This document shows positions 17,912-27,300 of a DNA stretch of 64,000 bases, piece by piece (position 1 is the stretch's first letter; every line of letters starts with the position of its first letter). The translations under genes were made by a program, and so were the position numbers. The DNA is from Ferruginibacter paludis (GTDB lineage Bacteria; Bacteroidota; Bacteroidia; Chitinophagales; Chitinophagaceae). The notes under the pieces are model-generated. The model was given only the letters and a program-made list of their open reading frames with translations. It searched no databases and was not told the origin of the DNA. The DNA lies in the NCBI RefSeq assembly GCF_030409685.1, contig NZ_JAUFQJ010000004.1, positions 843,667-907,666 on the forward strand, in the 5' to 3' direction.

Positions 17912-18310
17912 TTACTCGTTCGTATTATCTTCTTTTGGTAAATCTAATTTGTTGGTATCCAGCGAAGACGTCTTACCTTCTAACACTTTCTTTAAATCAT
18001 CCAGATATTGCTGTTTAAATTTCATTGCATTTTCCATCGAGTCCGCTCTTATTTTTAATTGCCTGTATTCCCTTACCTGCCTTGCGTCGCCATACCCAAC
18101 ACCCGGCAAATAGTATTTAATCGGCGTAAAAACAATGAGTGCCACCGTTAAAATTGTGAATAAAACAAATGTACTGCTCAAAATAATATATACACTCAGC
18201 CTGCTTAAACGGAACTTCACCACTTCTTCATAAGTATCCTCATTCATTACCACCAACAGGTACCTGTTGCGTAAACGTTTTAATGTACTGTTACCTTCTA
18301 CCCGGGCCAT
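17912..18310 (-). CDS. Membrane anchor resembling the N-terminus of M23 peptidases, peptidase domain absent
   Basis: A 132-residue protein: a short cytosolic N-terminus (MARVEGNSTLKRLRNRYLLV, then MNEDTYEEVVKFRLSR), one membrane helix (about 36-62), then a periplasmic segment with a short coiled coil (REYRQLKIRADSMENAMKFK) and an acidic end. In Bacteroidota this N-terminal pattern is the start of an M23 family peptidase of roughly 280-320 residues encoded beside bactofilin. Here it stops before any LytM-type HxxxD / HxH motif, and the 231 bases downstream contain no continuing frame, so the peptidase part is gone or elsewhere. It is divergent from the PorW-like gene. Confidence 0.75.
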   Translation of the reverse strand: MARVEGNSTLKRLRNRYLLVVMNEDTYEEVVKFRLSRLSVYIILSSTFVLFTILTVALIVFTPIKYYLPGVGYGDARQVREYRQLKIRADSMENAMKFKQQYLDDLKKVLEGKTSSLDTNKLDLPKEDNTNE

Positions 18311-18367
18311 ATTTCATTATTGGATGTTAAAAATAAGAAACCAAAAGCATTAAGCCCCACTAATTGG

Positions 18368-18402
18368 CAAAAATAACCGATATTTAGCCGCATTATTTCA
18401 AA
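18368..18402 (-). promoter_or_regulatory. Candidate promoter of the membrane-anchor gene
   Basis: On the minus strand TTTG (18399-18402) and TATTTTTG (18368-18375, exact -7 consensus), spacer 23 bases, slightly longer than usual. Confidence 0.4.
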
Positions 18403-18411
18403 CAATTATTC

Positions 18412-21400
18412 ATGCAGAAAAGGATTTTTTTAAGGCTGTTACTGTCGGCTATTTTATTCACTTATGTAAACGTTGTTTTTGCACAGCCTGCATGGACCAT
18501 AAACCTGCTGGACTCCACCAAAAGGTCGGCCAAATTTGAAGAACGAAAATTAGGGTCCGAAAAAATGGCCGACAAAAAATTCACCAAAGTGCGCCATATT
18601 TTTCAGAATAATTATACTCATTTTAATTACTATTACAATGCCCATAATAAAATAAACGCAGTTATTGAACGGGCAAAAGCACAGCAAAAAGATGACTATA
18701 CTAAACTGCTGTCGTATTACCCATATAGCCTGGAAGGTACCGCCGCACAAAAAATTGAGCTTGACTCTGTAATTTATAAAGCTACGGCAGGTATTTTACT
18801 GCACGATCTGCGTAATGACTGGGTGGATAATATGTACCTGCTGATGGGACAGGCCTATTTTTTTAAAAAAGATTTTGATTCTGCCGCTGCCACCTTTCAA
18901 TTCATCAACTACAATCTTTTTCCGCGTAAAAAAGATGAAGATGATAATCGGGTGGTAGGTACCGGATCAGCCTCCAGTAGTGGCACGTTAAGCATTGCCA
19001 ACAAAGAAAAAAGAAACATACTTCAAAAATTAACTGCGCAGCCGCCCAGCAGAAATGATGCGTTGATCTGGATGATACTGACACTGATAGAACAGAATGA
19101 ACTGGGGGATGCATCATCACTCATTAATACCTTACAGCACGATGACAATTTACCAAAACGCCTGGCAGACGACCTTGCAGAAGTAAATGCATACTGGTTT
19201 TACAAACAAAATATTTATGACAGTGCGGCTGCGCATTTGGAAGAAGCCCTTAGCAATGCCAATTCGAAACAGGACCAGGCCAGATCAGAATTTCTGCTGG
19301 CGCAGTTATTTGAAACTACACATAAGTATGACAAGGCATCGTTTTATTATAACCGTGCGTCGCAGCATACAACAGATCCCATGATGGATATTTATGCCCA
19401 GCTCAACAACGCAAAAATGATGAAAGGCACAGATTCTGTTGAACTGAAAAAAGGAATCGGCAACCTGGTGCACATGGCTAAAAAAGACAAGTTTGAATCC
19501 TACCGCGATATCATCTATTACTCTGCCGGCGACTTATCCATGCAATTACCAGACAGCGCAGCCGCTATATTTTATTACAACAAAAGTTTACACTATAACG
19601 AACAAAATATTTCTTTTAAAAATAAAGCCTTTCTGCAACTGGCAGACATTGCTTACAACCGCAAGCAATATAAAACAGCTTATGCCATGTACGACAGTCT
19701 GCAAGCTGGCGACACTGCATTGCGCAGCAGGTTTGATGAAATAGATGAAAGAAAAAATGCACTGGCTAAGATTGTCGAAAAAATAAACATCGTTGAACGG
19801 GAAGACAGTTTACAAAAAATTGCAGCCATGCCGCTGGCAGAAAGAACTGCTTTTGTAAAGAAAATGGCGAGGCAATACCGTAAATTAAATGGCGGTAAAG
19901 AAGAAGAAACTGACAATGGATTTACACCCATTGCTTTTGATAATAATAAAAATCAACCTTCTGACCTTTTTTCAAATGGCAGTAAGGGAGACTGGTATTT
20001 TGACAATGCGGCGATGAAATCAAAGGGCTCTGCCGATTTTAAAAGAAAATGGGGCACAAGAACCAATACCGATAACTGGAGAAGGAAAAATGCCACTTCA
20101 GGTGTTCAAAAGTCAGATGTTAATACAGCCCCTACTGATATGGGAGGCGGGGACATGGATGCAGCACCTTCCAAAACCGACTCCGCAGGGGTTACTTTAA
20201 AAGATAAGACTGGTGTAAAAAATTCTGCAGATGATAAGATTGCACAACCGCAGGATCAAACCTTTGAAGGGTTGATGGCTAATCTTCCTTTAACGCCAGA
20301 AAAATTAACAGAGAGCAATCACCTGGTGGCGCTTAGTTTATTCGATCTGGCCAAATTATACCAAAGCAGTCTTGAAGATTATCCGCAGGCAATCAGGGGG
20401 TATGATGAATCGTTGAGACGTTTTCCTGATTCCCTTTACAACGGGGATATTTACCTGGGCCTGTACTACTGTTATACCAAACTGGGTGATACGGAAAAGG
20501 CAGCCTATTATAAAAATCTGATCAATACAAAGTTTGCATCAAGTCCTGCTGAAAAAATACTAAACAGTCCTGCTGGTGGCGATGCTGCAAAGAAAAATGC
20601 TGCTGGCACAAAACAATACGAGTCTATTTACAATTTATTTATTGAAGGCAAGTTTGACGAAGCGCTTGCCGAAAAGAAAAAAGCAGACAGCGTGTATGGC
20701 AACAATTATTGGAGCCCTCAGTTGTTATATATTGAAGCCGTCTACCACATCAAACAACATGAAGACACCGCAGCTATTGTAATATTAAATAACATCATCG
20801 GCCTGTATCCCAAAGCACCACTAAAAGCAAAGGCGGTAAAAATGGTGGATGTTTTAAAACGCAGGAAAGAAATTGAAAGCTATTTAACGGCGTTGCAGGT
20901 TACCAGGGCGAAAGAAGATGAAGTGATACCGGCACCCAAGGAAAAATTGGTAAGAAATGATTCCAACCTGATTGTATCGCCCAAACCTTTTTATGATAGT
21001 AGCAAGGCTGTGGTTACTTCAAAGCCCGCTGTTGCAAAAGATAGTGTAAAAACCGTAGCCCCGCTTATTACAAACGGACCTTTTACATTCAATACAGCAA
21101 ACCCGCAGAATGTAATTATGGTATTGGACAAAGTGGATGGAACCTATATCAACGAGTCTAAAAATGCATTCACCCGCTTTGTAGGTGAAAATTTCAGGGA
21201 TCAGAATATAACGATTGCAAAAACCGCGATCGACAAAGATATCAGCCTGCTGGTATTTTCTTCTTTTGCCAATGCTGATGCTGCCCTGCAGTTTTTATAC
21301 AGGGCAAAAAAAGCTGCGCCCGATGAAGTGTCCTGGCTGCCGGCTGCCAAATATTCTTTCCTTATTATTTCGGATGCTAATCTTGGGTTGTTGCAAAACA

Positions 21401-21459
21401 ATAAAAATTTAAAAGAATATAAAGACCTGCTTAGTAAACAATTCCCGGGCAAATTTTAA
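18412..21459 (+). CDS. porW: T9SS accessory protein PorW/SprE-like, tetratricopeptide repeats
   Basis: A 1015-residue exported protein with a signal peptide (1-24, ending FAQ) and many TPR-like helices. The early segment (HIFQNNYTHFNYYYNAHNKI followed by a LLSYYPYSLEG region and a YLLMGQAYFFKKDFDSAAA repeat) corresponds to the conserved start of PorW/SprE proteins, which help assemble the type IX secretion machine and link its periplasmic and outer-membrane parts. Middle part about 500-620 is Asp/Ser/Lys-rich and probably disordered; TPRs resume at about 640-830. Known PorW proteins are lipoproteins, but this one has no lipobox Cys. Start ATG at 18412 is supported by the signal peptide. The neighbourhood with bactofilin and an M23-like anchor is as in other Bacteroidota. 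Confidence 0.8.
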   Translation: MQKRIFLRLLLSAILFTYVNVVFAQPAWTINLLDSTKRSAKFEERKLGSEKMADKKFTKVRHIFQNNYTHFNYYYNAHNKINAVIERAKAQQKDDYTKLLSYYPYSLEGTAAQKIELDSVIYKATAGILLHDLRNDWVDNMYLLMGQAYFFKKDFDSAAATFQFINYNLFPRKKDEDDNRVVGTGSASSSGTLSIANKEKRNILQKLTAQPPSRNDALIWMILTLIEQNELGDASSLINTLQHDDNLPKRLADDLAEVNAYWFYKQNIYDSAAAHLEEALSNANSKQDQARSEFLLAQLFETTHKYDKASFYYNRASQHTTDPMMDIYAQLNNAKMMKGTDSVELKKGIGNLVHMAKKDKFESYRDIIYYSAGDLSMQLPDSAAAIFYYNKSLHYNEQNISFKNKAFLQLADIAYNRKQYKTAYAMYDSLQAGDTALRSRFDEIDERKNALAKIVEKINIVEREDSLQKIAAMPLAERTAFVKKMARQYRKLNGGKEEETDNGFTPIAFDNNKNQPSDLFSNGSKGDWYFDNAAMKSKGSADFKRKWGTRTNTDNWRRKNATSGVQKSDVNTAPTDMGGGDMDAAPSKTDSAGVTLKDKTGVKNSADDKIAQPQDQTFEGLMANLPLTPEKLTESNHLVALSLFDLAKLYQSSLEDYPQAIRGYDESLRRFPDSLYNGDIYLGLYYCYTKLGDTEKAAYYKNLINTKFASSPAEKILNSPAGGDAAKKNAAGTKQYESIYNLFIEGKFDEALAEKKKADSVYGNNYWSPQLLYIEAVYHIKQHEDTAAIVILNNIIGLYPKAPLKAKAVKMVDVLKRRKEIESYLTALQVTRAKEDEVIPAPKEKLVRNDSNLIVSPKPFYDSSKAVVTSKPAVAKDSVKTVAPLITNGPFTFNTANPQNVIMVLDKVDGTYINESKNAFTRFVGENFRDQNITIAKTAIDKDISLLVFSSFANADAALQFLYRAKKAAPDEVSWLPAAKYSFLIISDANLGLLQNNKNLKEYKDLLSKQFPGKF

Positions 21460-21536
21460 TAGCTTGCAACCTTGCCACACTAAATCCGGGGCAGAATTTG
21501 CTTTGAATCTGAAGACAAAAATTTGAAAATAGTATA

Positions 21537-23978
21537 ATGACAAAACCTGTAAAAATTTTATGGCGTGTCTTTTTTGGCGGCCTGCTGCTGGTAATTTTGA
21601 TTTTTTCAGCTGCCAATTTTGGCTTGTTGGGTAAGATGCCATCTTTAAAAGAGTTGGAAAACCCGGAAGCAGATCTTGCCAGCGAAGTGTATTCATCTGA
21701 CGGTAAATTAATGGGTAAATACTACGCCGAAAACCGCAGCGAAGTAAAATACAATGAAATTTCGCCCAATATTATTCATGCCCTTGTAGCAACTGAAGAT
21801 CAGAATTTTTATGATCACTCGGGCATAGATGCAAAAGCGGTTGCACGGGCCGTAATTAAATTGGGTACAGATGGCGGCGGCAGCCCTATTACACAACAGC
21901 TGGCCAAAATGATGCTGGGACAAGGTAAAGGGAATGTACTAAAGAGAGGAACACAAAAAATAAAAGAATGGGTAATTGCCGTAAAACTGGAACGCAATTT
22001 TACCAAAGAAGAAATTATCACGCTTTATCTTAACAGGGCTCCGTGGGGTAACAATTACGGTATCCGGAATGCTGCCAGAACCTATTTTCAAAAAGAACCA
22101 ATTGATCTGAATGTGGAAGAGTCTGCGGTGCTCGTGGGAATGCTGAAGGGTTTTATTTACGATCCTATACGTCATCCAAGTGCAGCCATTAACCGCAGAA
22201 ATACGGTTATAGAAAGAATGGTAGAGTGTAAGCAACATTATCTTACGGATGCACAGGCCCTCAAATACAAGGCAAAGCCACTCATCACCAGTTTTAAGAA
22301 GGTAGATGACAATGTAGGTATTGCCCCTTATTTCCGTTTTGCCGTTGTTGATAAAATGAAAGACTGGTGCAAAACACATAAAAATCCAAAGACGGGGGAA
22401 AACTATGACTTATATAGGGATGGGCTTAGAATTTATACTACCATTAATTCTAAAATGCAGCAGTATGCAGAGGAGTCTGTAGTACAGCAAATGCCCATCA
22501 TTCAAAGAAAATTAAATGCTTACCTGAGAACAACCAGCGATAAAACTTGGAAGGAGCACGAAAATATTATTGAAGCGGCCATGAAATCGAGTGAACGCTG
22601 GAAGAACTTGAAGGAAGAGGAGATGAAGGATGCTGATATAAAAAAGTCTTTCCTGGTAAAAGTTAAAATGAAAGTATTTGCATGGAATCCTAAGAAAGAA
22701 CTGGATACCGTAATGACCCCAAGGGATTCAATTAAATATCACCGGCAGTTGTTGCAAACCTCCTTTGTTGCAATGGACCCTAAAACAGGCGAGGTAAAAT
22801 GCTGGGTGGGCGGTAACGATTTTAAATGGTTTAAATATGACCATGTAACGGCAAGCCGGCAGGTTGGCTCTACCATAAAACCATTGATTTATGCATTGGC
22901 GGTACAGGATGCCGGTTACACACCTTCTACAGTTATTGAAGGTGGACCGGTACAGTATGGCAAAATTTCAAGAACGTTTGATGGCGGTGGCGGAACACTG
23001 GCCAACTGTCTTGCTTTCTCAAAGAATACCGCATCAGTAAGATTGACTAATTTACTGGGTGTAAACAGGGTGATTGAATTTGCAAAAAGCGTTGGGGTCA
23101 CTGTGCCGCTTCCTCCATATATTTCGCTTGCCCTTGGTTCTGCTGAAATTCCTCTTTTACAAATGCTGCAGGCATATACCATGTTCCCCAATAAAGGTTT
23201 TAATACAGAGCCGGTATTCATAAGCCGCATAGAAGATAAAAATGGCAATTTACTGGAAGATTATACACAGGTCAATACCAAACAGGTAATGAGTGAACAG
23301 GATGCCTTTACCATGGTAAAACTAATGGAAGGTGTTGTAGAAATTGGCACAGGCCGGTCTTTAAACAATTACGGCATCCCAGCCCAGAAGGCAGGTAAGA
23401 CCGGTACTACCAATGACAATGCGGATGGCTGGTTTATGGGATATACCCCCGAATTGCTGGCTGGCACCTGGGTTGGTTGCGATGACCCTTTTATCAGGAT
23501 TTATTCAGGCACAAGTGGTGGTAACGAAATGGCCTTACCTAAATGGGGCTATTTTATGAAAAAGGTTTATGATGATAAAAGTCTGGGGTACGGTAAATTA
23601 AAAGAATTTGCGGAGCCTGCGCAAATGTCAAAAGATCCGATCTATGCAGATCAGAATTTTAAAGATATCGTGAATAGTGGCGACAGTAGTAATGCTGCAG
23701 GCGATCAGGGCAGCGGAGGTGCCGGAGATTATATTGTAGAGCCTTCAACAGATAAGTCTTCGCAAATACCTGTTGAAAGCCAGTTTGAAGATGGCAAGAA
23801 AGATACCGGTTTAAAAGCAAAAGTTAAAAGTGAATTGCCTTCTGCTCCTGCTAAGTTACCAGAAGCAACGAAAGATCCGAAAGCTGTTATGCCTGCTCCA
23901 ATTAAACCATTGGATGATAAAAATAAAAAAGGGGCCAAGCCGGATAAGGCAAAGAATGGAAAAAGCAATGATTATTGA
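21537..23978 (+). CDS. Class A penicillin-binding protein (PBP1A-type)
   Basis: An 813-residue bifunctional peptidoglycan synthase: membrane helix at about 9-28; GT51 glycosyltransferase domain with EDQNFYDHSGID, GSPITQQLAKMML and TLYLNRAPWGNN; transpeptidase domain with the active Ser445 in STIK (445-448), SKN at 495-497, and KTG at 621-623. The last 120 residues are low-complexity, rich in Lys, Pro, Asp and Ser, as in many Bacteroidota homologues. It polymerises glycan strands and cross-links peptides on the outer face of the inner membrane. It follows the PorW-like gene by 77 bases, so it may share its transcript. A terminator lies at 23997-24028. Confidence 0.95.
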   Translation: MTKPVKILWRVFFGGLLLVILIFSAANFGLLGKMPSLKELENPEADLASEVYSSDGKLMGKYYAENRSEVKYNEISPNIIHALVATEDQNFYDHSGIDAKAVARAVIKLGTDGGGSPITQQLAKMMLGQGKGNVLKRGTQKIKEWVIAVKLERNFTKEEIITLYLNRAPWGNNYGIRNAARTYFQKEPIDLNVEESAVLVGMLKGFIYDPIRHPSAAINRRNTVIERMVECKQHYLTDAQALKYKAKPLITSFKKVDDNVGIAPYFRFAVVDKMKDWCKTHKNPKTGENYDLYRDGLRIYTTINSKMQQYAEESVVQQMPIIQRKLNAYLRTTSDKTWKEHENIIEAAMKSSERWKNLKEEEMKDADIKKSFLVKVKMKVFAWNPKKELDTVMTPRDSIKYHRQLLQTSFVAMDPKTGEVKCWVGGNDFKWFKYDHVTASRQVGSTIKPLIYALAVQDAGYTPSTVIEGGPVQYGKISRTFDGGGGTLANCLAFSKNTASVRLTNLLGVNRVIEFAKSVGVTVPLPPYISLALGSAEIPLLQMLQAYTMFPNKGFNTEPVFISRIEDKNGNLLEDYTQVNTKQVMSEQDAFTMVKLMEGVVEIGTGRSLNNYGIPAQKAGKTGTTNDNADGWFMGYTPELLAGTWVGCDDPFIRIYSGTSGGNEMALPKWGYFMKKVYDDKSLGYGKLKEFAEPAQMSKDPIYADQNFKDIVNSGDSSNAAGDQGSGGAGDYIVEPSTDKSSQIPVESQFEDGKKDTGLKAKVKSELPSAPAKLPEATKDPKAVMPAPIKPLDDKNKKGAKPDKAKNGKSNDY

Positions 23979-23996
23979 GTATTCAATTAATGTAAT

Positions 23997-24028
23997 AAAA
24001 AAGCGTGCTGTAACAGGGACGCTTTTTT
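23997..24028 (+). terminator. Terminator of the PBP1A gene
   Basis: AAAAAAGCGT / ACGCTTTTTT stem with an inner CTG/CAG pairing, ending in six T residues. Confidence 0.8.
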
Positions 24029-24317
24029 GATAGTGCCGGTACAATATTTTCTTACTCATGCTGGTTGTTTGCTTACCACCATCAAGTATCAAAACCACCA
24101 GGCCCCGGTAATTTTTGATTGCATTCCATCAAATTACTTTTGTCATCTGCTCACAACAAAGTTGCAGCAACGACTGTAAATATGCTTTCCGCAGTCCATT
24201 TTCCGCAAGAAGTCAGGCTAACCTTTACCAGCCAGTTTATCCATATGCTTCCGGCTTTTTCAACAACACCTTGCCGGTAGCGTCAGCAGATTTACCATAT
24301 TTATTATCTGACTGCAA

Positions 24318-24350
24318 TAAAAAAACGTGCTGTATAGCACGCTTTTTTTT
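24318..24350. terminator. Terminator of the porV-porU operon (bidirectional)
   Basis: CGTGCT / AGCACG stem with loop GTAT, flanked by seven A residues on the left and eight T residues on the right, so it can stop transcription from either side. It lies 35 bases after the porU stop. Confidence 0.85.
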
Positions 24351-24385
24351 AAATTATTTTCTGTTGCGAACACATCTATCTGATG

Positions 24386-27300
24386 CTATCTCATCAGGTA
24401 CATTTTACCATACCCGTTGTTAAAGTACTTATCAATACCACCGAGACCGCTGGTGACTGTTACGGGTTTGCCGTTAGAGTCAACATTGCCATTGGTACCA
24501 GTATATTTATCAAGCGATTTTCCATTCAGATTTGTAATCACCCTGTACAAATAAACGCCATTAGCCAGCTTTTGTCCAAAAGCATCAGTACCATCCCATT
24601 TAAAATCGGTAATATTTCTACCTATTCTTATTGGCCCCAGTTCATCTTTGGTTATTTCCCGTACTACCTTACCGGTAATGGTTAATATTTGTATCCGGAT
24701 ATTTTGCGGTACTTCACTTCCGGTTACAGTAAAAACAAATGCGGTAGAAGTAGTAAACGGATTCGGGTAATTCAGCATATTGCTGATCATCGGTTTATTG
24801 ATTACACTAAATGTAACCTGGTACTGCAGCTTACCCGCTTTATTGCCCACCACATCTTTACCCGATACAATTAACTGGTAGTCTCCATCTTCAGGGAAGT
24901 AAGGCATAAAGTCAATCGATGCTGTATTTTCGCCGGTGGCTAGGTTGGCAGGATTGAACCGCACTGAATCCCCGAAGAAATAATTCCGTAAGTTGCCATC
25001 AGGAAAACGCACCTGTAGTTTTAACAAGGCCGTATCAGCCAAGGCAAGGAAATGGCTTTCATCTTTAAGTTTCACCAAGATATGCGGTTTGGCTGCAATG
25101 ATATCCCTGTTTAAAATATGTACTCCGTCAAAAGTTACATCCAGCAAGGGATTAAATTTATCTTCTTTTACATAGAACACCTTGTAAAGAAAATTATTAT
25201 ACAGGTATTGTTCCGGCTGATCATTGTCGGGATTAATCATTATATACAACGTATTACTACCCGGATAATCTTTGGAGTCAATACTGTAGCTTACCACCAG
25301 TGTATCCCCTGCCATCAGTGCTTTGCGTTTAGAGATAGCGATCGGATGCGCTAAATTATTACGGTCTGTAATTACGAACTTAACTTTTAAGCTATCAAAA
25401 GCGACTGTACTTATATTTTTAAACGCCAGTGAAAAATTAATTTTATCACCCTGTTCCACCGAATCTTTCATGGTATATAAAATATTGGGTGCTATTGATC
25501 CTTCAGGTACATAGGTAGCATTTACCCGCCAGTAAGACAACTGCTTTGGTGTTGCGTATAAAGGGTCCCCGTTAGCCATTTTTAACTTAAGGTAAGGGTA
25601 TGTGGTGGCATTAATAAATGCAAGCGTTGTATCCGTAGCCGGTTTTACTGTAGCCATTAATGTTTGGTTGCCGGCAGCCGTTACCCCATATACAGCCACA
25701 CTCACTGTATCTGAATTGGTTGCATCATTGGTTGTTCCACGCCAGTGTAACGACGACCAGGTTTGTGCAGGTCCAAAAAGCGGTGACTCTATCGTACCCG
25801 ATATATATTTTGTAGGCAGACTGAAAGAAGGCTCAAGCTGATCACTTGCAAGTGTACCCACTATTTGCTGAGGGGTAAATACCGGTGTATTCTTCCTGAA
25901 TAAGAATACGAAAGGAATATTTTTTGTAAAGCTGTCAATCTTGCTAAGCCCCATTGATTTTAATTTGTCATACAGTGTGTTTCCTGCGCCCAAAATAGCC
26001 TGGTCTGCCTTCCAGGAGTCGATAAACTTAGTATTACTAAACATGCCCAGGTTTGTAATGGAAACATACATTCCGGCAGGAATACTATCAATAAAATCCA
26101 TTGCCCTTTTTCTGTATTTCAGCGAATCATTGTATGGAAATTCGAAGAAGTTTCTTGAACCATCTGAAGCTGCATCCCGCAAACAGGGAACCACACTGCC
26201 AAAGCGGCCTGTAACTTCTCCGGTAACAGGGTTGGTTACTTTTACATTTTTCCAGGGCTGCAGTGTGCTTGGATCGTATACAAAAAACTGCAGGGAATTG
26301 TACTTACAACCAAACAGGTCAAGCTGATCAAAATCAAGATTTACATTTATTCTTTCATAGGTTGTAAAGGGATAGATACCTGTTCTGATGGTAAGTATTC
26401 TCTGCTTATTAGTGTACCGGAATACCCTGTCACTGTCAAGGCCGATGGTACTGCTGAATGTATTTTTTAAGAACTGAAAATAATGGGACTGGTTAAAACC
26501 CGTACCGCCATTGGGAAGGTAAACAAAAGAGAAAGAATTCCATATTTGCGGCGCCCCGTTGATTGGTATCATGGAAGTTCTCCAGTAATACACGGTGCTG
26601 TCTGCAAAAGTTATATTATTGGGCACAAATTCAACTGCACCACCAACACCGGAAGCCGTGTATTGTTTTTTAAACGGCGAATTAAACAACTCTGTTGTAT
26701 CCAGTTCCATCACATATTGGCGCTGCCCGCTTAACGGATTGGCTGTGGATGCACTGAAAGTTATTTGCTGCTTATTTACAATGGAAAAATTATAAGGCGA
26801 TACCGGCCGGATTTCATCTTCCAGGATATAAAACTCTTTGGTAATAGTATTATTTGTTTCAGATACTTCCTGCACCCTGTTGTCAACATCCAGTGTTACA
26901 ATTATTTTATTTAGTCCTTTATCTGTGGCCGGGTTGATCGGCACTGTGAAAGTTAAAGAATCAGCGTACTTGAAAGCGGGAACCAACTGGTTAAAAATAA
27001 TTTTAGAAGAATCGTTGGGTAGCTTTCTTATAACAGACACCCTGATGGAGTCGTTGGTGACTTTACCAATATTCATCATTTTAACTGACACAGAAAAACT
27101 GTTGTCCGCAACGGAAATAACAGCCGGACTAACTTTTATCAACTGGTCTTCTACAATGAAATCGGGTAAGGCAGATGAATTTATTTTAACTGCGGGATCA
27201 CCATGCAAATTCAATTCTTCCAGGTGAATGCGGGTATAAAAGTCAAGCGCCTGCGGATTACCACCCAGCATTTGTAACGTGTTTTTTAATTGGTTCCCGA

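Larger units (their letters stand above)
23979..24385. other. Spacer between convergent PBP1A and porU genes
   Basis: 407 bases bounded by two terminators (23997-24028 and 24318-24350). The part between them has no open frame I believe; one plus-strand frame of 102 codons starting at 24115 runs through the second terminator and into antisense of porU and is rejected. Confidence 0.5.

Noticed and set aside
24115..24423. Plus-strand frame of 102 codons between PBP1A and porU
   Set aside because: It crosses a clear terminator and continues antisense to porU; composition shows no protein character.
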